Positions 9,436 through 18,071 of a stretch of 64,000 bases of DNA are shown piece after piece; within the stretch, counting starts at the first letter, position 1, and each line of letters opens with the position of its first letter. Position numbers and translations under genes: made by a program. This DNA comes from an uncultured Solobacterium sp. (lineage in GTDB: Bacteria; Bacillota_I; Bacilli_A; Erysipelotrichales; Erysipelotrichaceae): assembly GCA_900552125.1 (NCBI GenBank), contig URYK01000007.1:24179-88178 (forward strand), read 5' to 3'. Below the pieces are notes generated by a model. It was not told where the DNA came from. It saw only the letters and a list, made by a program, of their open reading frames with translations, and did not search any database.

Positions 9436-10344
9436 TTATAGAATTTTATTTATATTGATTGCGGGTTTTGGTTTGCCAGGAGCATATGTTTCTAGATATT
9501 CTATCACCTGTGTTGTTAAGTATGTTGGAGTACTGGCTCCTGCTGTAACAGCTACACGATTTACATTTTCTAGCTGTTCATCTTGAATATTTGTTACATC
9601 ATCGATTAGGTATACGTTTTTAATTCCTTGATCTAAGGCAATCTGTGCTAGACGATTGGAATTATTGGAATACTTATCGCCAACAACATATAAAACATCA
9701 ATGTCCTTATTTTTTAAATCTGCGACAGCTTGTTGGCGAATACGTGTTGCATTACAGATTTCTTCACAGAAAACAGCATGAGGAAATCGATCTTTTATCG
9801 TTTGAAATAATTCCTGAATATCAAAGATAGACATTGTTGTTTGATTTGTAACAAATACTTTTTCCAAGTAAGGAATATTTTCTATATCTTCTTTTTTACT
9901 GATAAGATGTACATGTTCACTTAAGGAGACAACAGCTTCTGCTTCAGGATGATGGGGTTTCCCTATGTATAACACATCGAATTCTTTTGATAAATACTCA
10001 CTTACAATATTTTGTGTTTTTACAACATCTGGGCAGCTCGCATCAATACAGATTAAACCTTTTTGCTGTGCTTTTTCCTTTACTTTATTTGATATGCCAT
10101 GAGCTGTGAAGATGACAATGCCATGTTCAATCTCATCTAATAACTCTAATCTTGTTTTTGTTTTATCATCAACTGCGATAATGTTTAGTTCCGATAATGC
10201 CTGCATAACATAAGAATTATGAACAAGCATTCCTAGTACATATATAGGAGTATCTTTATACTGTTCAGCTGTTTTTTTAGCTAATTGAATAGCATTAACG
10301 ACTCCTTTACAATAACCGCGGGGAATAACTTTAATTACTTCCAT
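9436..10344 (-). CDS. ispH: 4-hydroxy-3-methylbut-2-enyl diphosphate reductase
   Basis: This is the last enzyme of the MEP isoprenoid pathway. It reduces HMBPP to IPP and DMAPP with an iron-sulfur cluster. The three cluster cysteines are seen in RGYCKGV, DASCPDV and EEICNAT, and conserved cofactor/substrate histidines lie in LVHN and TAHG. Length (302) is normal. GAGGTGAAAC precedes the ATG. ispG, dxs and ispA are in the same window, so the isoprenoid route is well represented. Confidence 0.95.
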   Translation of the reverse strand: MEVIKVIPRGYCKGVVNAIQLAKKTAEQYKDTPIYVLGMLVHNSYVMQALSELNIIAVDDKTKTRLELLDEIEHGIVIFTAHGISNKVKEKAQQKGLICIDASCPDVVKTQNIVSEYLSKEFDVLYIGKPHHPEAEAVVSLSEHVHLISKKEDIENIPYLEKVFVTNQTTMSIFDIQELFQTIKDRFPHAVFCEEICNATRIRQQAVADLKNKDIDVLYVVGDKYSNNSNRLAQIALDQGIKNVYLIDDVTNIQDEQLENVNRVAVTAGASTPTYLTTQVIEYLETYAPGKPKPAININKIL

Positions 10345-10364
10345 GTAGTTTCACCTCGTAACCT

Positions 10365-10370
10365 ATTATA
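10365..10370 (-). promoter_or_regulatory. -10 element upstream of ispH
   Basis: On the minus strand TATAAT lies about 20 bases upstream of the ispH start codon. No strong -35 hexamer is visible (best TATGCA). Confidence 0.45.
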
Positions 10371-10435
10371 CCCAAATTTATTTTATATGCATAGTAATTT
10401 GTGAATAGATATGTCATAATAAAAAAGGAAATTGG

Positions 10436-10463
10436 TTTACATGTCATAGATTTCCTGTATAAT
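10436..10463 (+). promoter_or_regulatory. Sigma-A promoter for the helicase-nfo pair
   Basis: TTTACA (10436-10441), a 16-base spacer and TATAAT (10458-10463), about 35 bases upstream of the helicase start. Confidence 0.7.
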
Positions 10464-10498
10464 AATAGAGCTTGCTTATACGAAAAGGAGGAATGAGT

Positions 10499-11863
10499 AT
10501 GAGTAAATATACCGACTACAACTTTCGTGAGAACACGAAAAAATTTATAAATTTAGAAGGATTCATAGAGCCAACGCCAATTCAGCAGGCGGTTATTCCA
10601 TTGGCCTGTAAAGGAAAAAGTATCATAGGAATATCCGATACTGGTACAGGAAAAACCCATTCGTTTTTAATTCCTATTATGGAAAAAGTAGATAGTACGA
10701 AGAATCATATCCAAGCTGTTATTACAGCTCCAACTAGAGAACTTGCTTTACAGATTTATCAGCGCTGCGAAAAAATGTCTGAAGCAGATCCTAATTTGCG
10801 TATTCGTTTGATTACAGGTGGAATTGAAAAATCAAGAATGAATGAACAGTTAAAGATTCAGCCACACATCGTCGTGGGTACGCCGGGAAGAATTAAAGAC
10901 TTATTTTTGCAGGAACAGACATTACGTGTAGATACCGCAGATATTTTAGTTGTGGATGAGGCAGATATGACTCTTGAATTTGGTTTCTTGGAAGATGTTG
11001 ATATGATTGCGGGGAAAATGAAGAAAAATCTGCAGATGATGAGTTTTTCTGCGACAATTCCTTTACTTCTTCAACAATTTTTAAAAAAATATATGTCTAA
11101 TCCAAGTACGATTCAAATTGAAGAGAAAAGTAATTTCCATCCAAAAATTGAACATGTCTTGATTCCATGTCAGGAAAAAAGCTATGAAGAAAAATTAATG
11201 GAATTATTGCCTACATTTACTCCATATGTTTGTCTTATTTTTGCGAATACACGTGCACAGGCTGCTAATGTTGCGAATATGATGCGTGATGCTGGATATT
11301 CAATTATTGAATTGCATGGTGATTTAACTCCAAGAGAACGTACAAAAGCTATGAAAGAACTAATAAATATACAGAAGTCATATGTTGTTGCGACCGATAT
11401 TGCAGCGCGTGGTATTGACATAGAAGGTATTTCTCATGTTATTTCTTTGGGATTTCCAAAAGAATTAGATTATTATATCCATCGTAGCGGACGTACAGGC
11501 CGTGCAGGAAGAGATGGTATCTGCTATGCCTTATATAAAAAACAAGATGATGCAATGATTCGCTCATTAGAAGTAAAAGGAATAGGTTTTAAACATAGAA
11601 GTTTAAAGAACGGAAATTGGAAAGATTTAGATCCTATCCATAAAAAGAAAGTGAAAAAGGATGATCCTTTAGAAAAAGAAATAGCAAAGATTGTTTCTAA
11701 GAAAAAGAAAAAGGTAAAACCAGGATATAAAGTTAAACGTAAGCAGGAAATAGAAAAGCTTAAAAGAAAAGCTCGTCGTCAGTTGATTCAAGAAGATATA
11801 AAACGTCAGAAGAAAGAGCGCGCTAAACAGAAAATGATTGAAAAACGTGGAGGTATGGAATGA
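10499..11863 (+). CDS. cshB: DEAD-box RNA helicase, CshB-like
   Basis: This is an ATP-dependent RNA helicase, probably in ribosome assembly and RNA turnover, especially in the cold. Motifs in order: Q-motif TPIQQAV, motif I SDTGTGKTH, motif Ib TPGR, motif II DEAD, motif III SAT and motif VI HRSGRTGRAG. A long Lys/Arg-rich tail (about 375-454) should bind RNA. The ATG at 10499 is chosen because AAGGAGG lies seven bases upstream; the earlier TTG and ATG have no usable spacing. The ispH-helicase-nfo-ispG block parallels B. subtilis yqfP-cshB-yqfS-ispG. Confidence 0.93.
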   Translation: MSKYTDYNFRENTKKFINLEGFIEPTPIQQAVIPLACKGKSIIGISDTGTGKTHSFLIPIMEKVDSTKNHIQAVITAPTRELALQIYQRCEKMSEADPNLRIRLITGGIEKSRMNEQLKIQPHIVVGTPGRIKDLFLQEQTLRVDTADILVVDEADMTLEFGFLEDVDMIAGKMKKNLQMMSFSATIPLLLQQFLKKYMSNPSTIQIEEKSNFHPKIEHVLIPCQEKSYEEKLMELLPTFTPYVCLIFANTRAQAANVANMMRDAGYSIIELHGDLTPRERTKAMKELINIQKSYVVATDIAARGIDIEGISHVISLGFPKELDYYIHRSGRTGRAGRDGICYALYKKQDDAMIRSLEVKGIGFKHRSLKNGNWKDLDPIHKKKVKKDDPLEKEIAKIVSKKKKKVKPGYKVKRKQEIEKLKRKARRQLIQEDIKRQKKERAKQKMIEKRGGME

Positions 11864-12741
11864 AATTAGGTTGTCATGTGTCTATGTCAGCTCCTGATTA
11901 TGTATTAGGTTCCGTAAAAGAGGCATTACAGTATGGAGCTAATGCTTTTATGTTATATACTGGCGCCCCTCAAAATACTCGTCGTAAAGATATGAGTGAG
12001 TTAAAGATTGATGAAGCATTACAATTGATGAAAGAAAATGGAATCGAAGAAAGCAGTATGATTGTTCATGCTCCTTATATCATTAATCTAGCAAATTGTG
12101 TTCGCGAAGAGACATTTGAACTAGGAGTTGAATTTCTACAAAAAGAAATCGAACGTGTAAAACAGCTTCATGCGACAGTTTTAGTTTTACATCCTGGAAG
12201 CCATGTAAAGGCTGGGGAAGAAGAAGGTCTAAAAAAGATTGTAGAAGGCTTAGATCTAGCAATGGAACATGTGGGCAATGTTCAGATTGCAATTGAAACA
12301 ATGGCTGGAAAAGGTAGTGAAATTGGTTATGATTTTAAACAAATTTGCTATCTGATGGATCATGCAAAGTATGGGGATAAACTTCGTGTCTGTATGGATA
12401 CCTGTCATATTCATGATGCTGGATATGATTTATCAGATTTTGATAAAATCCTTGATGATTTTGATTCTATTATCGGTCTAGATCGTCTTGTCTGTATGCA
12501 TATTAACGATTCTAAAAATGTACAAGGTGCTAAAAAAGATCGACATGCTAATATTGGGTTTGGTGAGATTGGGTTTGATAAATTAAATGCAATCGTACAT
12601 AATGAACGTGTAAAAGATGTGGTAAAGATATTAGAGACACCATATGTTGAAGGAAATCCGCCCTATAAATATGAAATTGCTATGTTGAAAAAGGGCGTAT
12701 TTGACAAAGATATCATGAATAAGATTGTATCAGTAAAATAA
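11860..12741 (+). CDS. nfo: Endonuclease IV (AP endonuclease)
   Basis: It cleaves DNA at abasic sites in base excision repair, using a three-zinc TIM-barrel active site. Metal-ligand motifs are IETMAGKGSEIG, CMDTCHIHDAGYD and HINDSKN, followed by DRHANIG. The 293-residue length is normal. It overlaps the helicase stop by four bases (ATGA), so it is translationally coupled to it. A two-way terminator follows immediately. Confidence 0.95.
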   Translation: MKLGCHVSMSAPDYVLGSVKEALQYGANAFMLYTGAPQNTRRKDMSELKIDEALQLMKENGIEESSMIVHAPYIINLANCVREETFELGVEFLQKEIERVKQLHATVLVLHPGSHVKAGEEEGLKKIVEGLDLAMEHVGNVQIAIETMAGKGSEIGYDFKQICYLMDHAKYGDKLRVCMDTCHIHDAGYDLSDFDKILDDFDSIIGLDRLVCMHINDSKNVQGAKKDRHANIGFGEIGFDKLNAIVHNERVKDVVKILETPYVEGNPPYKYEIAMLKKGVFDKDIMNKIVSVK

Positions 12742-12762
12742 AAAGGCATTTCTGCCTTTTTT
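12741..12762. terminator. Bidirectional terminator between nfo and ispG
   Basis: AAAAGGCA (12741-12748) pairs with TGCCTTTT (12753-12760) around a four-base loop. A and T runs flank it on both sides. It serves the converging nfo and ispG. Confidence 0.85.
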
Positions 12763-12763
12763 A

Positions 12764-13828
12764 TTATGAATGCTGCTGAGCAAACAATATGATTTCTTCT
12801 TTCAATCGTTCAACGATTCTATCTTGAGGAAGTTTTTCAATGATTTTTCCTTTTTTGATCAATAAACCTTCTTTATTTCCGCCTGCAATGGCGATATCTG
12901 CATGTTTTGCTTCACCTGGTCCATTTACTGCACACCCCATAATAGCAACATTTACATCACAGTTTATGGTTTGCAGGAAAGATTCAATTTCATCTACTAC
13001 TGGCTGCATATTCCATGCAGTTCGTCCACAGGTAGGACAAGCTATCAGGTTAGGTGTGTGATCTAATAGATTACAGCACTTTAACAATTGTTTAACAATG
13101 GTAATTTCATTAACAGGATCTCCATTAACACTTATTCGGATTGTATCTCCAATGCCTTCATTTAATAAAGTTCCTAAAGCCATACTGCTTTTTATAGCAC
13201 TTCCTATATAAGTGCCTGCTTCTGTAACACCAAGGTGTAACGGATATGGGAATGTCTTTGATGCAAGACGATAAGCTTCAATACATAGCAGAGGATCGCT
13301 GGATTTAAAAGATAAACAAATATCATGAAAATCTAATTCTTCTAATATCTGAATATGGCGTTTTGCACTTTCCATCATACCATCAGCTGTTGGCTTACCA
13401 TATTTTTCATGAATATCTTTTTCCAATGAACCGCTATTGATTCCTATACGAACAGGGATATGATGTTGCTTACATACTTTAACAACTGCCTCAACATTTT
13501 CTCTTGAGCCAATATTACCAGGATTTAAACGTATTTTATCAATCCCTGCTTCTACTGCCGCAATAGCAAGTCGATAGTCATAATGTATATCAGCGACTAA
13601 AGGAATATTGGTTTGTTTTTTTATTTCCGTTATAGCTTTAGCATCTTCCTGATCCATAATGGCCATACGCACCATTTCACAGCCTACTGCTTCCAATTTT
13701 TTGATTTGGGCAATGGTAGCTGCAGTATCACTTGTTCTTGTATTACACATGGATTGAATAACTACCTTTTGTTGTCCTCCAATCTGCAAATCACGAACTC
13801 TTATACTTTTTGTTTCTGTTCTTATCAT
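12764..13828 (-). CDS. ispG: 4-hydroxy-3-methylbut-2-en-1-yl diphosphate synthase
   Basis: This is the penultimate MEP-pathway enzyme, converting MEcPP to HMBPP with a [4Fe-4S] cluster. Cluster ligands are visible in CPTCGRT and GCAVNGPGEA near the C-terminus, and the N-terminal TIM barrel holds VADIHYDYRLA and KIRLNPGNIG. I start it at the ATG encoding MIRTETK. An in-frame GTG nine bases earlier lies inside the GAGGTGA ribosome binding site. The resulting length of 354 is typical of the short bacterial form. Confidence 0.95.
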   Translation of the reverse strand: MIRTETKSIRVRDLQIGGQQKVVIQSMCNTRTSDTAATIAQIKKLEAVGCEMVRMAIMDQEDAKAITEIKKQTNIPLVADIHYDYRLAIAAVEAGIDKIRLNPGNIGSRENVEAVVKVCKQHHIPVRIGINSGSLEKDIHEKYGKPTADGMMESAKRHIQILEELDFHDICLSFKSSDPLLCIEAYRLASKTFPYPLHLGVTEAGTYIGSAIKSSMALGTLLNEGIGDTIRISVNGDPVNEITIVKQLLKCCNLLDHTPNLIACPTCGRTAWNMQPVVDEIESFLQTINCDVNVAIMGCAVNGPGEAKHADIAIAGGNKEGLLIKKGKIIEKLPQDRIVERLKEEIILFAQQHS

Positions 13829-13848
13829 GTGTTTCACCTCATGTTTTC

Positions 13849-13878
13849 ATTATAACAGATGTATGTTTAGAAAAGCAA
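13849..13878 (-). promoter_or_regulatory. Promoter of ispG
   Basis: On the minus strand TTGCTT (13873-13878), an 18-base spacer and TATAAT (13849-13854), just upstream of the ispG ribosome binding site. Confidence 0.55.
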
Positions 13879-13940
13879 CGTTTAAGCTGTTGGAACAATT
13901 CTTACAAATTCTTAAAGTTGTGGTATCACTGAAATGTTTA

Positions 13941-13949
13941 TGATATACT
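13941..13949 (+). promoter_or_regulatory. Extended -10 promoter of the penicillin-binding protein gene
   Basis: TG-A-TATACT with the hexamer at 13944-13949, about 20 bases before the start codon. The -35 region is weak. Confidence 0.5.
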
Positions 13950-13969
13950 ATTGAGCAGGAGGTGGATAC

Positions 13970-16048
13970 ATGTTACGTAATCCTTTTCGTGATCTTGATC
14001 AGAAAAAATTAAGCAGAAGTTCAGACATATTAAAGACACAAAATGATTACTTTAAAATCGTAAATCGGCGTATTTTTGTATTTAGTATCATTATATGTAT
14101 CATCTTTTCAGTAATTTCTGTGCGTTTGATCTTCTTGCAAATACGAGATCAGGAAGAATATGCAGTGAAATTAGAAAATTATTCATCACAGACACAAACA
14201 GATAGTACGCCTCGAGGGGAAATGATAGATCGTAATGGGAATGTTATTGCGAAAACTGTTTCATCGCATAATATTATATATTTCCCACCTAAAGATACGA
14301 CTAGTGAGGAACAATGGAAATCAGCTCAGCTATTTGCGAAAGATTTTGAAGTGGACAGTGATAGTATGACGAATTCAGATTATCAGGATTTATATATGTT
14401 TTTACATACCGATGAAAATGGAAATAAAGATCAGGGTAAAAACTTACTAAGCACTGAGGAAAAAGAAACTTTAAATGAAGAACAGCAGGAAAAACTGATT
14501 CGTAAAAGAATAACGATGGATATGGTTGATGAATTAGCTGATGAAGAAACAAAAGATGCCTTTTATGTATATTTACAAATGCGTAAACTTCCTTCTAATC
14601 AGAATAAAGTCATATTAGAAGATGTTGACAGTGACAGTGTTGCAAAATTAATGGAGAATAAAGAAAAATATCGCGGTTTTGATGTGAATTTAGGTTCTTG
14701 GAAAAGAGAATATCCATATGGCAATACTCTACGCGATGTATTAGGTACAGTTACTTCTACTAAGCAGGGAGTTCCTTCTGAACTTCGTAATTATTATGAA
14801 GCTTTAGGATATTCCTTAACCGATCGTGTAGGTCAGAGCGGTTTAGAATTACAGTATGAATCACTTTTACGTGGAACTCCAAGAGTAAGCGAAATATCTT
14901 ATGATTCTGATGGAACTGCAATCATGAATGAAATAAGCAGTGGTAAGAACGGTTATGATTTACATCTGACGATAGATATTGAACTGCAGCAGAAAGTAGA
15001 TAAAATCTTAGAAGATACCCTAAAGAAATATTCTGGGACAAGCGGACGAGAAAAATTCAAAAAAGCTATTGTAGTACTAATGAATCCAAATACTGGAGAA
15101 ATTTATGCGATGAGCGGTAAATATATAGATGATGATGGAAAAGTCCAGAATTATTCTTCTGCGGCATATCTTGATACATTCCAGTCCGGTTCTGTTGTGA
15201 AAGGTGCGACTGTGTATATGATGCTGGATCAGAGTATTCAGACACGTACAAGTATTGAAGTGGATGAACCAATGACGATTGCTGGAACAGGAGTAAAAAG
15301 TTCATTCCAGAATTATGGGCCTCTTGATGCAATTGAAGCACTTTCGGTTTCAAGTAACGTCTATATGTTCAAATCTGTAATCAAGCTTGCAGGAGGTACT
15401 TATAACTATAACCAGCCACTCGGTATTTCAGATGAAATGTCACAGAAGACATTTACGTTAATGCGTAATTATTATTCTATGTTTGGTTTAGGTACGGTTA
15501 CTGGCTTAGATGTCCCTAATGAAGCACAGTATAACACAGGAAAGATAACACAAGCTGGTCTTTTACTTGATTACTCAATTGGACAGTATGAGAGTTATAC
15601 CCCAATTCAATTGCTTCAATATGTTTCAACGATTGCTAATGGAGGCAAAAAAGTGCAGCCTAAATTAGTAAATACTGCAACTGAGGTAAATTCAGATTAC
15701 GTTGTTTATGAAAATAAGACAAAAGTATTATCAACTCTTCCTGGAAGTGAAGAAGATTTAGAAACTGTGCAGATGGGATTTAGAGAAGTAGTAACTGGTA
15801 CGCATAGAATTGCTCCTTTAGCAAATCTAGATGTGGCAGTGGCAGCTAAAACAGGTACAGCCGAGGCTGGAGATTATACGAATGCATCTTTAGTAGGATA
15901 TGCACCTTATGATGAAGAACCTCAGGTAGCATTTGCATGTACATTACCAGAATCTTCAACCAACGATCGTAGTGTCGGAAGTAACTTATGTGCATATAAT
16001 ATAATGCCAGAGGTTTTGGAAGAATTCTTTGATAAATATGGCGACTAA
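13970..16048 (+). CDS. Class B penicillin-binding protein (PBP2-type transpeptidase)
   Basis: A membrane-anchored D,D-transpeptidase that cross-links peptidoglycan. A cytoplasmic N-terminus is followed by one membrane helix (about 34-56), a dimerisation/pedestal domain with PRGEMIDRNG, and the transpeptidase domain. Catalytic motifs are SVVK (Ser408, Lys411), SSN (461-463) and KTGT (627-630). Length is 692 residues. GCAGGAGGTGG precedes the ATG. It is monocistronic between ispG and rpmG. The fold resembles PBP2/PBP3 of the elongasome or divisome; no neighbouring rodA/ftsW shows which, so I leave the symbol blank. Confidence 0.9.
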   Translation: MLRNPFRDLDQKKLSRSSDILKTQNDYFKIVNRRIFVFSIIICIIFSVISVRLIFLQIRDQEEYAVKLENYSSQTQTDSTPRGEMIDRNGNVIAKTVSSHNIIYFPPKDTTSEEQWKSAQLFAKDFEVDSDSMTNSDYQDLYMFLHTDENGNKDQGKNLLSTEEKETLNEEQQEKLIRKRITMDMVDELADEETKDAFYVYLQMRKLPSNQNKVILEDVDSDSVAKLMENKEKYRGFDVNLGSWKREYPYGNTLRDVLGTVTSTKQGVPSELRNYYEALGYSLTDRVGQSGLELQYESLLRGTPRVSEISYDSDGTAIMNEISSGKNGYDLHLTIDIELQQKVDKILEDTLKKYSGTSGREKFKKAIVVLMNPNTGEIYAMSGKYIDDDGKVQNYSSAAYLDTFQSGSVVKGATVYMMLDQSIQTRTSIEVDEPMTIAGTGVKSSFQNYGPLDAIEALSVSSNVYMFKSVIKLAGGTYNYNQPLGISDEMSQKTFTLMRNYYSMFGLGTVTGLDVPNEAQYNTGKITQAGLLLDYSIGQYESYTPIQLLQYVSTIANGGKKVQPKLVNTATEVNSDYVVYENKTKVLSTLPGSEEDLETVQMGFREVVTGTHRIAPLANLDVAVAAKTGTAEAGDYTNASLVGYAPYDEEPQVAFACTLPESSTNDRSVGSNLCAYNIMPEVLEEFFDKYGD

Positions 16049-16109
16049 TTATCATTTAAATTCTTACTTGATATTTTATAGATAATTAATCTTTATCATA
16101 TTGCGCAAA

Positions 16110-16134
16110 AAAAAGCTAAAAATAATAGCTTTTT
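16110..16134 (+). terminator. Terminator after the penicillin-binding protein gene
   Basis: AAAAAGCTA pairs with TAGCTTTTT around a short A-rich loop (16110-16134). Confidence 0.7.
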
Positions 16135-16145
16135 CGAAAAGAGTA

Positions 16146-16154
16146 TGATATAAT
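16146..16154 (+). promoter_or_regulatory. Extended -10 promoter of rpmG
   Basis: TG-A-TATAAT with the hexamer at 16149-16154, 27 bases upstream of the rpmG ATG. Confidence 0.55.
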
Positions 16155-16181
16155 TTTCAAGCAAGTACGAGGAGGGACAAC

Positions 16182-16331
16182 ATGAGAGACAGAATAACTT
16201 TCAAATGTTCTGAATGTGGAGAAGAAAACTACATTGGAACACGTAATAAACGTAAAAATCCAGAACGTATGCAAATTCAGAAATATTGCCCACGTTGTAA
16301 CAAAAAAACTTTACATAAGGAGAAAAAATAA
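16182..16331 (+). CDS. rpmG: 50S ribosomal protein L33
   Basis: A 49-residue large-subunit ribosomal protein beginning [17 protein letters not shown] and ending HKEKK. It has two CxxC pairs (CSEC and CPRC) forming a zinc ribbon, so this is the zinc-containing (C+) version. The [11 protein letters not shown] segment is typical of L33. GAGGAGGGACAAC precedes the ATG. It has its own promoter and terminator. It is shorter than usual gene-finder cutoffs. Confidence 0.95.
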   Translation: MRDRITFKCSECGEENYIGTRNKRKNPERMQIQKYCPRCNKKTLHKEKK

Positions 16332-16335
16332 GAAG

Positions 16336-16355
16336 GGCCGACTACGGTCTTTTTT
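16336..16355 (+). terminator. Terminator after rpmG
   Basis: GGCCG (16336-16340) pairs with CGGTC (16345-16349), with one G-T pair and loop ACTA. Six T residues follow. Confidence 0.75.
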
Positions 16356-16370
16356 ATTAAGTGACAAAAT

Positions 16371-16982
16371 ATGAAAAAGATAGATCGTTTTGTTTTGGGA
16401 ATGGTACAAGTAAATACGTATTTATTATGGGAAGATAAACATGTTTTAATTATTGATCCAGGCAGTAAATCATTAAAGATTCAGGAAACTATTGATCAGC
16501 AGAATGGAATTGTGGATGGCATTGTACTTACACATGGCCATTTTGATCATATAGCAGGTGTTGATGCTTTTGTGAAAAAATATCAGTGTCCTGTTTATAT
16601 TAATGCTTTAGATATGCCTATGTTGCAGGATCCTACGTTGAATTCATCATTCTATCATCCTGTTATTGTGAATTCAAAAGCATTAGCGTTAAAACCAGGT
16701 ATTAATCAGATTGGTGCCTTTACACTTAACGCAATTGATGCTCCCGGACATAGTGAAGGTAGTACATTGCTTATTTGGGATGATAATCTGATCTGTGGAG
16801 ATGTTATTTTTCAAGGAAGTATTGGCAGAACAGATTTAATCACCGGCAGCAACACAAAGATGATACAGACATTGCATTATATACGAAATAACTTGTCTCC
16901 TGACTTAAAAGTATATCCAGGTCATGGTGATATGACGACATTAGATCAGGAATTCCGTTTAAATCCTTATTTTCAATTTTAA
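16371..16982 (+). CDS. Metallo-beta-lactamase fold hydrolase (glyoxalase II-like, YqgX family)
   Basis: A probable cytosolic zinc hydrolase of the glyoxalase II/YqgX group. The metal motif THGHFDHIAG (about 54-63) and a later GHSEGS (C-terminal histidine ligand region) are present, and PGHGD closes the site. Length is 203 residues. Its location just before the comG operon matches B. subtilis yqgX-comGA, which supports orthology. The ribosome binding site is weak. Substrate is unknown; hydroxyacylglutathione-type thioesters are only a family guess. Confidence 0.85.
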   Translation: MKKIDRFVLGMVQVNTYLLWEDKHVLIIDPGSKSLKIQETIDQQNGIVDGIVLTHGHFDHIAGVDAFVKKYQCPVYINALDMPMLQDPTLNSSFYHPVIVNSKALALKPGINQIGAFTLNAIDAPGHSEGSTLLIWDDNLICGDVIFQGSIGRTDLITGSNTKMIQTLHYIRNNLSPDLKVYPGHGDMTTLDQEFRLNPYFQF

Positions 16983-16983
16983 T

Positions 16984-17019
16984 GATGTATTTCTTTTTTA
17001 AGAAATGCATCTTTTTTTT
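16984..17019 (+). terminator. Strong terminator before the comG operon
   Basis: A 12-pair stem, GATGTATTTCTT with AAGAAATGCATC (16984-17011, one G-T pair), is followed by eight T residues. Confidence 0.9.
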
Positions 17020-17026
17020 AGGAGTT

Positions 17027-17056
17027 TTGCCTATTTCATACGTATAGATATATATA
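17027..17056 (+). promoter_or_regulatory. Putative comG promoter
   Basis: TTGCCT (17027-17032), an 18-base spacer and TATATA (17051-17056) make a fair sigma-A promoter. It overlaps TACGTATA (17039-17046), one mismatch from the streptococcal competence box TACGAATA. Which element is used cannot be decided by eye. Confidence 0.4.
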
Positions 17057-17075
17057 AAAGAAAGAAGGTGAGACT

Positions 17076-18071
17076 ATGAAAGAAAAATTTGAACAGCTTT
17101 TACATATGGCAAATCAAAAAAAAGTTACTGATATTCATTTTATTTTAATGAAACATCATCTGCAGGTACAGGTGAGAGGATGGAATGGGTTAGAAAGTAT
17201 TCATAATTCAGCATTCGATGAAGGTTTGTTTCATTATTTAAAGTATATTAGCAAATTGGATTTAGGAAATACTTTACAGCCACAAAATGGTAATTTTACT
17301 TATCATTTTCAAAATGAGAAACTGTATTTTCGTTTTTCTTTGTTGCCAACATTAGAAAAGCAGACAGCAGTACTTCGTATTTTAAATAATCACAATGAGA
17401 TTACTCTTGAAAATTTAAGTAGTTCAAAAAGTCAATACCAGAGCTTTTTAAGCTGGACAAAAACTCGAAGCGGATTAATCGTATTAAGTGGTCCTACAGG
17501 AAGTGGAAAGACAACGACTTTACATGCTATTTTAAAGAAAATTGCATCAGATAATCGTTTACGTGTAGTTTCTTTGGAAGACCCAATAGAAATTGTTGAT
17601 CAAAGTTATCTGCAGTTACAGATCAATGAAGCAATCGGATTCACTTATGAGGAAGGAATTCGTGAATTGATGCGCCATGATCCAGATGTCATCATGATTG
17701 GTGAGATACGTGATTCTAAAACAGCGAGAATGTTGTTGAGAAGTGCATTAAGCGGACATTTGGTTTTTACTACCATTCATGCGAAAAACTGTTTAGAAGC
17801 AATTAAGCGTTTATATGAATTCGGTTTGAGCAAACAAGATTTGCATCATACCTTAACTGCAGTAACTGCACAACGTTTATATCGAAGAAAGAGGATAAAA
17901 GAAAGGGTCTGTATTTATGAAATACTGGAAAGAGAAGAATTGGATTATTATTTTGAAAATCAGGAATATCCAAAAATGCATAATGATATATATCAAGAAA
18001 TTAAAAATGCTATTTCTAAAGGAATTTTATCTAAAGAAGAAGCCATTATTGACTTGCCAAATGAAAACTGA
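17076..18071 (+). CDS. comGA: Competence pseudopilus assembly ATPase ComGA
   Basis: A cytoplasmic type II/IV secretion ATPase that drives pseudopilus assembly for DNA uptake. Walker A is GPTGSGKTT (139-147). The Asp box and Walker B follow as EDPIE and VIMIGEIRD, and the His box is HLVFTTIHAKN. Length (331) is slightly short of typical ComGA (about 350). GAAGGTGAG lies upstream. It opens a seven-gene com operon with overlapping cistrons and ends 11 bases inside comGB. Confidence 0.93.
   Translation: MKEKFEQLLHMANQKKVTDIHFILMKHHLQVQVRGWNGLESIHNSAFDEGLFHYLKYISKLDLGNTLQPQNGNFTYHFQNEKLYFRFSLLPTLEKQTAVLRILNNHNEITLENLSSSKSQYQSFLSWTKTRSGLIVLSGPTGSGKTTTLHAILKKIASDNRLRVVSLEDPIEIVDQSYLQLQINEAIGFTYEEGIRELMRHDPDVIMIGEIRDSKTARMLLRSALSGHLVFTTIHAKNCLEAIKRLYEFGLSKQDLHHTLTAVTAQRLYRRKRIKERVCIYEILEREELDYYFENQEYPKMHNDIYQEIKNAISKGILSKEEAIIDLPNEN

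Noticed and set aside
17917..18060. Upstream extension of ComGB
   Set aside because: It runs in another frame of comGA coding sequence and has no ribosome binding site; family length fits the later ATG.
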